A model generated the notes under the pieces. The model was given only the letters and a program-made list of their open reading frames with translations. It was not told where the DNA came from and made no database searches. DNA of 9,044 nt from Galactobacter sp. (lineage in GTDB: Bacteria > Actinomycetota > Actinomycetes > Actinomycetales > Micrococcaceae), in the NCBI RefSeq assembly GCF_022712295.1, contig NZ_JALAGT010000155.1, positions 1 to 9,044 of the forward strand, read 5' to 3'. Each line of letters starts with the position of its first letter. Positions within the stretch are counted from its first letter, which is position 1. Shown piece after piece: positions 1 to 5,917 of the stretch. A program made the translations under genes and the position numbers.

Positions 1-31
1 CACCCGCCGGTCACACGCCCGTCTACTTGTT

Positions 32-49
32 CCCCTTGGGGGGGTTTTT
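32..49 (+). terminator. possible weak terminator of an upstream gene
   Basis: A run of four C (32-35) is followed after two T by seven G (38-44) and then five T (45-49). A four-pair C/G stem with a tight loop followed by a T tract resembles a minimal intrinsic terminator. The gene it would serve lies outside the window, and the stem is short, so this is a weak call. Confidence 0.22.
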
Positions 50-105
50 GGGTGGCCTAGGGTTTCACGGGTGGGCCCAACACTTCGTTTCCTGGTTGCG
101 ATGTC

Positions 106-135
106 GTGTCCCGCGGCGTTGTGTCCCGCGGCGTT
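106..135. repeat. 15-bp perfect tandem repeat, two copies
   Basis: GTGTCCCGCGGCGTT occurs at 106-120 and again without a gap at 121-135. Nearby, TGCAGGGTCC occurs at 154-163 and 180-189, so this non-coding stretch is repeat-rich in general. I see no gene in positions 1-383: reading frames crossing it are arginine/proline-rich with no family resemblance. Whether the repeat is a binding site or replication slippage cannot be told from the sequence. Confidence 0.7.
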
Positions 136-301
136 TCCCGTTCGTCCGTGGCGTGCAGGGTCCCAGCGAAGGGTCCGACTGCAGGGTCCGGCGGAGGCCG
201 GCCGCAGCACGGGCTCATCGTGAGGACCACATGGATCCGACAGAAGCTCCGGCGTTGTCGTCGCTGCCCGAGTCATTGTTTACCCACCCGAAATCCTCAC
301 A

Positions 302-332
302 AGTGTGTTGGCGCCCACACTCCTGGTACGTT
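302..332 (+). promoter_or_regulatory. palindromic candidate operator and -10 hexamer before the permease gene
   Basis: AGTGTG at 302-307 and CACACT at 316-321 form perfect 6-bp inverted arms around an 8-nt centre, which itself contains the palindrome GGCGCC (310-315). TACGTT at 327-332 fits the actinobacterial TAnnnT -10 pattern. If it is used, the palindrome would overlap the -35 and spacer region, a normal place for a repressor operator. No convincing -35 hexamer is visible. The regulatory role is inference from position and symmetry. Confidence 0.3.
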
Positions 333-383
333 GCTGAAATAGCAGTTGTCGATCAGCAGAATGAGGTCCCTCACTTGTCAGGT

Positions 384-1811
384 ATGGAGTCGCAGCTGGG
401 GCAAGGCCTCAAGCCACGCCACGTGACCATGCTCTCGATCGCCGGGGCCATTGGCGCCGGCCTTTTCGTGGGCTCAGCCACCGCCATCAAGCTGGCCGGA
501 CCGGCCGTCCTGGTGGCCTACGTCTGTGCCGCGCTGCTGGTGGTGCTGGTGATGCGCATGCTCGGGGAGATGGCCACGGCCAACCCGGATTCCGGGTCCT
601 TCTCCACCTACGCCGACCGCGCCATCGGCCACTGGGCCGGTTTCAGCATCGGCTGGCTGTACTGGTGGTTCTGGGTACTGGTCATCCCTGTCGAGGCCAC
701 CGCAGCAGCCTCCATCCTGAACTCATGGGTCCCGGGCGTCCCGCTGTGGGTGTTCGCCCTCCTCGTGACCATCGCCCTCACCGCAACCAACCTCTTCAGC
801 GTGAAGAATTACGGCGAGTTCGAGTACTGGTTCGCCCTGCTCAAGGTCGCGGCCATCATTCTCTTCATCGCCGTCGGTGCCATGGCCTTCACCGGCGTCT
901 TCGGGTCCGAGCACGCGGGTGCCTCCAACCTCTGGAGCCAGGGTGGGTTCGCCCCCAATGGCTTGGGCGCTATTCCGGCCGCACTGCTGACCACCATGTT
1001 CTCCTTCATGGGAACCGAGATCGTGACCATCGCGGCCTCCGAGTCCAACAACCCGGCAGGCCAGATCCGCAAGGCCACGAACTCGGTGATCTGGCGCCTC
1101 GGCCTGTTCTACATCGTGTCCATCTTCTTCATCGTGTGCATCGTGCCGCTGAGCTACCCGGGCCTGCTGGAGGAGGGGTCCTTCCTTGCCGCGCTCAACG
1201 TCCTGAACATCCCCGGGGCCAAGTTCATCGTGGACCTCGTGATCCTGGTGGCGGTGGCCTCCTGCATGAACTCCGCCCTCTACACGGCCTCCCGCATGAT
1301 GTACTCCCTGGCCGGGCGCGGCGATGCCCCGAAGATCTTCGCCAGGACCTCCAAGGCCAATGTCCCCGTCGCCGCCGTGCTGATCTCCACCTTGATCGGT
1401 TTCGCCGCGGTGGTGGGCAACTACCTGATGCCGGACAAGCTCTTCACGATGTTGCTGGCCACCTCCGGCGCCGTGGCTCTGCTGGTGTACCTGTGCATCG
1501 CCGTGACTCAGCTGATCACCCGCAGGCGCGTGGGTGATCGCCGCCAGGGCCTGGTGAAGATGTGGGGCTACCCCTACCTGACCTGGGCCGTCATCATCTT
1601 CATCCCTGCCGTGCTCATCTACATGGCCGTTTGGTCCGACATGAAGGTGGAGCTCTACTCCACCGCAGTCCTGACCGTCATCGTGGTGGCCATCGGTGTG
1701 TACGTGGGTCGCAAGCACAAGGTCACCACGTTCACCCAGGCTCAGGCGGAGCTGCACCTGCCGGGCGCTGATGAGTCGGAGGGCAAGGACAAGGTCCTGG
1801 ACCGGGACTGA
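384..1811 (+). CDS. gabP: GabP-like amino acid / GABA permease (APC superfamily, AAT family)
   Basis: A 475-residue integral membrane protein expected to import 4-aminobutyrate or a related amino acid by proton symport across the cytoplasmic membrane. Sequence features: the N-terminal motif LKPRHVTMLSIAGAIGAGLF (about 9-28), the TM3 stretch GWLYWWFWVLVIP (90-102), NYGEFEYWFALLKV (142-155), SFMGTEIVTIAASES (207-221) and SALYTASRMMYSLAGRGDAP (297-316). All lie close to what I recall of Escherichia coli GabP, and about 12 hydrophobic segments are present. Length matches the family (about 460-480). The start at 384 gives the family N-terminus. However, TGAGG at 362-366 lies 17 nt from this ATG but 8 nt from an in-frame TTG at 375, so a start three codons earlier is possible. 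The hydrophilic acidic tail (about 445-475) is ordinary. The GT87-like gene follows 39 nt later. The substrate is inferred from family; other AAT amino acids remain possible. Confidence 0.85.
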   Translation: MESQLGQGLKPRHVTMLSIAGAIGAGLFVGSATAIKLAGPAVLVAYVCAALLVVLVMRMLGEMATANPDSGSFSTYADRAIGHWAGFSIGWLYWWFWVLVIPVEATAAASILNSWVPGVPLWVFALLVTIALTATNLFSVKNYGEFEYWFALLKVAAIILFIAVGAMAFTGVFGSEHAGASNLWSQGGFAPNGLGAIPAALLTTMFSFMGTEIVTIAASESNNPAGQIRKATNSVIWRLGLFYIVSIFFIVCIVPLSYPGLLEEGSFLAALNVLNIPGAKFIVDLVILVAVASCMNSALYTASRMMYSLAGRGDAPKIFARTSKANVPVAAVLISTLIGFAAVVGNYLMPDKLFTMLLATSGAVALLVYLCIAVTQLITRRRVGDRRQGLVKMWGYPYLTWAVIIFIPAVLIYMAVWSDMKVELYSTAVLTVIVVAIGVYVGRKHKVTTFTQAQAELHLPGADESEGKDKVLDRD

Positions 1812-1838
1812 GAGGTCCGTCAGGGCCGCCGATCCCCG

Positions 1839-1844
1839 TAGTGT
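1839..1844 (+). promoter_or_regulatory. candidate -10 element, leaderless start of the GT87-like gene
   Basis: TAGTGT fits the actinobacterial TAnnnT -10 pattern and ends 6 nt before the ATG at 1851, so transcription would begin at about the A of the start codon. No Shine-Dalgarno is visible just upstream of that ATG. No good -35 hexamer is seen 16-18 nt further upstream, which limits confidence. Confidence 0.4.
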
Positions 1845-1850
1845 GGTCGT

Positions 1851-3440
1851 ATGCCCAGTCAGCAGGACCCCCAGCCGCGCAAGGAACTCGACGCGCGCGA
1901 GGTACGCCAGGTGCGCAAGCGGCCCAAGGCGCAAAAGGGTCCGCTACGCATCACGGTGCCAAGCCGCAACGACCCTTTCCTGCGGTCCCTCGTCGGAGTC
2001 ATCGGAGGTCCGCTCGGCCGCCGTACGGAACCCGGGATCGTCTCTCCCGGGTTCTGGCGCGTGGAGCGGGTGCTGCTGGTCATCGTCTTCGTCTTCGGGA
2101 TCCTGGCCGTGGTGTCCAAGAGTGCGTGCCGCACGCACGGCTGGGGCATGCCCAACGTCTACCGGGGCATCTGCTACTCCGATTGGGCGTCCCTCTACGG
2201 GGCACGGGGATTCGCGGATGACCCGTGGGCGCCGTTCACAGGGGCAGGGGCAGACGCTGCCTTCGAATACCCGGTGCTGATGTCCGTGATCGCCTCCCTG
2301 ACCTCCCTGCTGGTGCCGCGTTCGGAGAACCTGTCGCTGCAGACCCTCAGCTACTTCGACATCAACACGTTCTTCGTGGTTCTGCTCTGGGCCATCGTGG
2401 TGATCGCGGTAGCCAAGAGCGCGGGCCGCCGCCCCTGGGATGCCGCCATCGTGGCGGCCAGCCCGGCCATGGCCTTCGCTGCCACCGTCAACTGGGACAT
2501 GTGGGCCGTGGCGTTCCTGGCACTCGGTCTACTGGCCCTGGGTCGTGAGCATCCGTGGTTGGCCGGCGTGTTGATAGGCCTCGGCGCCGCGACGAAGCTC
2601 TATCCGGCGTTGGTGCTCGGGGCGCTGTTGGTCCTGGCGATCAGGTCGGGCCGCTGGTCCGGCTTCCTCAAGGTCACGGCCGGCGCCGCAGGTGCCTGGC
2701 TGGCCGTCAACCTGCCCTTCGCGCTCGCCGACACCGAGCGTTGGAAGACCTTTTACACGTTCAGTGCGGAGCGCGGAGCGGGCAATTCCTCCTTGTGGCA
2801 GGCCTGGGACCTCACCCTCGGATCATGGAATCCGGCGCTGCACACCACCCCCGGGCTGATCTCGGTGCTCGGCACGGGGCTCTTCGCCCTGAGCTGCCTC
2901 GGCATCCTCATCCTGGGCCTCGTGTCCCCGCGCCCGCCGCGCGTCGCGAGCCTGGCCTTCCTGGTGGTCGCCGCGTTCGTCCTCTTCGGGAAGGTCTACT
3001 CGCCGCAGTTCATCCTGTGGCTCATCCCGTTGGCCGCACTGGCCTATCCCCGATGGCGCACCATGTTGGTGTGGCAGGGCATCGAGATAGCCCACTTCAT
3101 CGGCATCTGGCTCTTCCTCTACGTTCGTTCGGGCGAGGAGGACATCACCGTGGCCTTCCCGGATGGCCTGTTCGTCCTGATGGTCGTGGGCCACATGCTC
3201 GCCGTCGTCTGGGTCTGCGCGCTGGTGGTCCGCACGTGCCTGAACCCGAATACCGACCCCGTCAGGCGCGTGGGTATGCAGGATCCGTTGGGCGGTCTGT
3301 TCGCCGGCTCGGATCGGTTCCCGGGTGGGCTGCTCGGAGGATCCAATGCCCGACGGCCGGTCGCGGCAGGCGACGCAGGTCGCCGAGGCGGGACGGACGT
3401 CGTGCATTCTGCGCCGCAGAGCGGCGCCGTCGGCGAGTAG
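1851..3440 (+). CDS. GT87/DUF2029-type polytopic membrane glycosyltransferase
   Basis: A 529-residue membrane protein resembling glycosyltransferase family 87 (GT-C fold), whose characterised members transfer mannose or arabinose from polyprenyl-phosphate donors to cell-envelope glycolipids or glycans outside the membrane. Residues 1-70 are charged and probably cytoplasmic. The first TM segment is about 72-90, followed by a loop with CYSDWASLYGARG (108-120), whose Asp111 is a candidate GT-C catalytic acid. Further marks are FEYPVL (138-143), NWDMWA (214-219), ATKLYPALVLG (247-257) and KVYSPQFILWLIPLAAL (381-397), typical of the family. About ten TM helices are present. The last 60 or so residues form a Gly/Arg-rich hydrophilic tail. 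The ATG at 1851 has no Shine-Dalgarno but follows a TAGTGT hexamer by 6 nt, suggesting a leaderless mRNA. Mycobacterial Rv0051, close upstream of rpsF, is a similar protein in the same neighbourhood. Donor and acceptor are unknown. Confidence 0.72.
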   Translation: MPSQQDPQPRKELDAREVRQVRKRPKAQKGPLRITVPSRNDPFLRSLVGVIGGPLGRRTEPGIVSPGFWRVERVLLVIVFVFGILAVVSKSACRTHGWGMPNVYRGICYSDWASLYGARGFADDPWAPFTGAGADAAFEYPVLMSVIASLTSLLVPRSENLSLQTLSYFDINTFFVVLLWAIVVIAVAKSAGRRPWDAAIVAASPAMAFAATVNWDMWAVAFLALGLLALGREHPWLAGVLIGLGAATKLYPALVLGALLVLAIRSGRWSGFLKVTAGAAGAWLAVNLPFALADTERWKTFYTFSAERGAGNSSLWQAWDLTLGSWNPALHTTPGLISVLGTGLFALSCLGILILGLVSPRPPRVASLAFLVVAAFVLFGKVYSPQFILWLIPLAALAYPRWRTMLVWQGIEIAHFIGIWLFLYVRSGEEDITVAFPDGLFVLMVVGHMLAVVWVCALVVRTCLNPNTDPVRRVGMQDPLGGLFAGSDRFPGGLLGGSNARRPVAAGDAGRRGGTDVVHSAPQSGAVGE

Positions 3441-3485
3441 CGCTGTGGAGGGTGAAAGTCCTCCCAGAAGTCATACTCCAGAGGG

Positions 3486-3515
3486 AAGACAAACCCTGTC
3501 CGTCCCCCATAGGTT
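3486..3515 (+). promoter_or_regulatory. candidate promoter of the ABC operon, leaderless
   Basis: AAGACA (3486-3491, sharing GACA with the -35 consensus) is followed by an 18-nt spacer and TAGGTT (3510-3515), a TAnnnT-type -10. The ATG of the ATPase gene lies 6 nt after the hexamer at 3522, which would place the transcript start at the start codon. AGGT at 3511-3514 could instead serve as a poor Shine-Dalgarno. The 81-nt gap after the previous stop shows no T-tailed terminator. Confidence 0.45.
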
Positions 3516-3521
3516 GGTGCC

Positions 3522-4661
3522 ATGATCGAGGTAACCCACCTGAGCAAGTCCTACGGACCCAAGCATGTCCTGAAGGATGTCAGTTTCACCGTACCCCCGG
3601 GACAGGTCACCGGATTCCTCGGACCCAACGGGGCCGGTAAGTCCACGACCATGCGTCTGATCATGGGATTGGAGAACCCCTCCGCGGGGCAGGCCACGGT
3701 CTTGGGGCAGCCCCTGGGCAAGCACCCCGCACCGCTGGCCAGCGCGGGCGCGCTGCTGGACGCCAGAAGCCTCAACCCGGCGCGCAAGGCAAGGCAGTCC
3801 CTGCTGGCCCTGGCGGACACGCACGGGATCAAGGCCTCACGAGTGGCGGAGGTGCTGGCCCTGACCGGCCTCACCGACGTGGCCGACCAACGCTCGGGAG
3901 GATTCTCCTTGGGCATGGGACAGCGCCTGGGTATCGCTGCGGCATTGCTCGGTGACCCGCGCGTGCTGGTGCTTGATGAGCCCGTCAACGGCCTGGACCC
4001 GGAGGGCGTGACCTGGGTGCGTAAGCTCTGCCGGTCCCTCGCAGCTGAGGGCCGCACGGTACTCATCTCCTCTCACCTGATGAGTGAGGTGGCGCAGACG
4101 GCGGATCGCGTGGTCGTGATCGGCCAAGGCCGCATCCTGGCGGATGCCTCCATGGATGAATTCGTCGGTGGATTGGGCGAGGAACACGTTCGTGTGGCCT
4201 CCGCGGACGCTGCGAAACTCGGGGTCAGGCTCAGCGCCGACGGGGGCGCGGTGGATCGTGTGGACGAGTCCACACTGAGCGTCAGGAACCTCTCCGCCGA
4301 GGCCGTGGGTGCCGCGGCCTTGCAGGAAGGCGTGGCCTTGCGGGAACTCGTCGGGATCAGGCCCTCGTTGGAGGATGCATATCTGGCCCTGACCTCTGGC
4401 GCGGTGGAGTACCGCTCCGGAGGGATCCTGACGCCGGCCCCCGGAAGTTCTCTCCCGCCCGGCACCGTGCCGGGTGGGGTGCCGGGCAGTGGGCCGGGTG
4501 CCATGCCCGGGGCGATCCCCGGCGCACCGATGCCCGGAACCCCGCAGCCCAGCGAGACGTGGCAGGGACAGGGCGAGCAGGGGTACCCGCCACCATCACC
4601 GTCGGGTCAGCACACCCAGACCCGGAACCAACAGGCTCGAAACCAGCAGGAAGGAGCCTGA
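3522..4661 (+). CDS. ABC-2 type exporter, ATP-binding protein with Pro/Gly-rich C-terminal tail
   Basis: The 379-residue ATPase powers export through the permease encoded next. The nucleotide-binding domain (about 1-220) has Walker A GPNGAGKST (34-42), the region AGALLDARSLNPAR (75-88) where a Q-loop glutamine would be expected, a variant signature SLGMGQRLGIA (129-139) replacing LSGGQ, Walker B LVLDEP (149-154), D-loop GLDP (157-160) and H-loop His185. These variants are usual in the actinobacterial BcrA/daunorubicin-resistance-like branch with GALLDA and LGMGQ. Residues about 220-297 form the usual accessory domain. Residues about 300-379 are an extra low-complexity tail rich in Pro-Gly steps and then Gln/Asn, absent from typical members of about 300 residues. 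The stop is 3 nt before the permease ATG, so the two genes are one transcription unit and probably translationally coupled. The substrate cannot be read from the sequence; drugs, lipids and peptides are all possible. Confidence 0.9.
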   Translation: MIEVTHLSKSYGPKHVLKDVSFTVPPGQVTGFLGPNGAGKSTTMRLIMGLENPSAGQATVLGQPLGKHPAPLASAGALLDARSLNPARKARQSLLALADTHGIKASRVAEVLALTGLTDVADQRSGGFSLGMGQRLGIAAALLGDPRVLVLDEPVNGLDPEGVTWVRKLCRSLAAEGRTVLISSHLMSEVAQTADRVVVIGQGRILADASMDEFVGGLGEEHVRVASADAAKLGVRLSADGGAVDRVDESTLSVRNLSAEAVGAAALQEGVALRELVGIRPSLEDAYLALTSGAVEYRSGGILTPAPGSSLPPGTVPGGVPGSGPGAMPGAIPGAPMPGTPQPSETWQGQGEQGYPPPSPSGQHTQTRNQQARNQQEGA

Positions 4662-4664
4662 GCC

Positions 4665-5552
4665 ATGAGTGCAGCAACCTTGTCCTCCGGCCACAGCCAC
4701 GCCAAAGTGAGCCTTCCCGGAATCTTGCGATCCGAGTGGCGCAAGTTCTTCTCCCTACGATCCACCTGGATCCTCAGCAGCGTCGCAGTGGCGATCGTGC
4801 TGATCTTCGCGGCGTTCATGCCGGTGGTCATCGGTCTCGTGAACAATTCCGATCCGGGCGGTACCGGACTGGACGAGGCAGGCGTCCCTGCTGCCGTCGT
4901 CCATCAGATGGCGGTGGCCGGACTCATGATCGGTGGGCTGCTGTGGGCGGCGGCCGTGATCGTGTCGATCGCCGGTGAATTCTCCAGTCATTCCATCGTC
5001 TCCACGTTCGCAGCGGTTCCGACCCGCACGCCGGTCTACCTGGCCAAGTCGCTCGTCACGGGCGTGGTGGGCTTCCTGGGCGGAGTGGTGTTCCACCTCA
5101 TCAGTGCCCTGTTGGTGGTGGCCCTGCTTGCGGCCTTCGGGTTCGATGCTGAACTCGGTGGGGGAGACGCCGTCGGGGAGGCCCTGCTTTCCGGTGTCTA
5201 CGTTCTGGTCCTGACCTGGATGGCGGTGGGGTTGGCGGCCTTGATGCGCTCCACGGCCGGCGCCATCGTGGTGCTCTCCATCTTCGTCTATCTGGTGACC
5301 TCCGTGGTCCAGGGGTTCACGTCCTTCGTCGACCTGGACTGGCTGACGTGGATCGGCAATCACCTGCCAACGGCTGCGGTGGACGGGCTGAGGCCTTCCA
5401 TGAACGCCTTCCTGAGCGACCTGGAAGGCAGCGGATTCGGCGGGCTCGGGAAGGGTATCGCCGCGTGGGACGGCTGGCTGACGGTGGCCGTCTGGGCCCT
5501 GGCCCCGCTGCTGCTGGGGGGATGGGCCTTCAAACGCCGCGGCGTGCGCTGA
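4665..5552 (+). CDS. ABC-2 type exporter, permease subunit
   Basis: A 295-residue membrane partner of the preceding ATPase. The N-terminus carries SEWRKFFSLRST (23-34), the amphipathic coupling segment common in this ABC-2 subfamily. After the first membrane span (about 35-58) and an extracytoplasmic loop comes the conserved GEFSSHSIVSTFAAVPTR (104-121). Six hydrophobic spans are seen: about 35-58, 82-103, 130-158, 173-193, 197-217 and 272-288. The protein ends in a positively charged KRRGVR consistent with a cytoplasmic end. The start is secure: AAGGAG at 4651-4656 stands 8 nt before the ATG and lies inside the end of the ATPase gene. No periplasmic-binding component or membrane-fusion protein is encoded nearby, consistent with a simple 2+2 exporter. 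No two-component or TetR regulator adjoins the pair. Confidence 0.88.
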   Translation: MSAATLSSGHSHAKVSLPGILRSEWRKFFSLRSTWILSSVAVAIVLIFAAFMPVVIGLVNNSDPGGTGLDEAGVPAAVVHQMAVAGLMIGGLLWAAAVIVSIAGEFSSHSIVSTFAAVPTRTPVYLAKSLVTGVVGFLGGVVFHLISALLVVALLAAFGFDAELGGGDAVGEALLSGVYVLVLTWMAVGLAALMRSTAGAIVVLSIFVYLVTSVVQGFTSFVDLDWLTWIGNHLPTAAVDGLRPSMNAFLSDLEGSGFGGLGKGIAAWDGWLTVAVWALAPLLLGGWAFKRRGVR

Positions 5553-5589
5553 GCCATCCCGTTCCGGGGTGCTCCTCGATTGGGTCAGG

Positions 5590-5620
5590 TTTCTACGGCT
5601 GACTCATGTTTCGACGGCTG
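5590..5620. repeat. 12-bp direct repeat, TTTCnACGGCTG, 19-bp period
   Basis: TTTCTACGGCTG (5590-5601) and TTTCGACGGCTG (5609-5620) match at 11 of 12 positions with starts 19 bp apart, close to two helical turns. They lie in the gap after the exporter. This could be a protein-binding site or chance duplication; no neighbouring regulator suggests a ligand. Confidence 0.45.
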
Positions 5621-5694
5621 GCACCGGTCGCCTGTTACCTGTCAGCCCGGGTGTGCCCTCCCAGGCCAATTCCCTCCGGCTCTCCTGCGAAATT

Positions 5695-5756
5695 GCCCCT
5701 CCTATCCGATAAGACACGTGGAACCCATGTGTGTGGTCGGGTAGGAGGGGCGTTTT
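5695..5756 (+). terminator. strong long-stem terminator downstream of the ABC exporter
   Basis: GCCCCTCCTA (5695-5704) pairs perfectly with TAGGAGGGGC (5742-5751), and pairing continues through 5705-5710 with 5736-5741 (including two G-U type pairs) for 16 pairs. After a 3x3 internal loop, ACACGTGG (5714-5721) pairs with CCATGTGT (5725-5732), leaving a 3-nt loop. GTTTTCG follows. It sits 142 nt after the permease stop and about 165 nt before apeB, so it should isolate the exporter from apeB. The stem is far longer than termination needs, so a stable small RNA or 3'-end protection is an alternative. The rest of the 5553-5896 gap holds the direct repeat and the apeB promoter region, with no gene that I can support. 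Confidence 0.8.
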
Positions 5757-5867
5757 CGTCGAGGTGGTGACCAGGGGACAGGAGGTTATAGGACAAGGCC
5801 ATCAGAACCTGCTCCACGTTCGTCACCCCGACGCCCGTTCCCGGGTTTGTCTCGGCGGAGAGCGGAC

Positions 5868-5873
5868 TAGGGT
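5868..5873 (+). promoter_or_regulatory. candidate -10 element for apeB
   Basis: TAGGGT fits the TAnnnT pattern also seen before three other genes in this window. TTGTCT at 5847-5852 could be a -35, but the spacer is only 15 nt. Transcription would start near 5880, giving a leader of about 38 nt to the preferred ATG at 5918. Confidence 0.35.
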
Positions 5874-5917
5874 GGAACCAGAAGCGCCAAGCACACATGA
5901 AGAGGTATTCAGAAGCC

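Noticed and set aside
1..23. Resemblance of the first bases to the 3' region of a 16S rRNA gene
   Set aside because: Only short GC-rich similarity to the ACACCGCCCGTC region; the order differs and no anti-Shine-Dalgarno end follows.
665..1537. Open frame of 290 codons on the + strand inside the permease gene
   Set aside because: Arg/His/Pro/Gly-rich out-of-frame translation of a well-supported membrane protein gene.
723..1934. Long open frame on the minus strand (403 codons) opposite the permease gene
   Set aside because: The product is His/Gly/Asp/Glu-rich with no recognisable fold and lies antisense to a clear permease; it is a side effect of high GC third positions.
3447..3464. GGAGG/CCTCC hairpin between the GT87-like gene and the ABC operon as a terminator
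   Set aside because: Only five pairs around an 8-nt loop and no T tract; too weak to call.
2555..3640. 361-codon + strand frame overlapping the GT87-like gene
   Set aside because: Arg-rich low-complexity product overlapping a gene with clear family motifs; it also runs across the start of the ABC ATPase gene.
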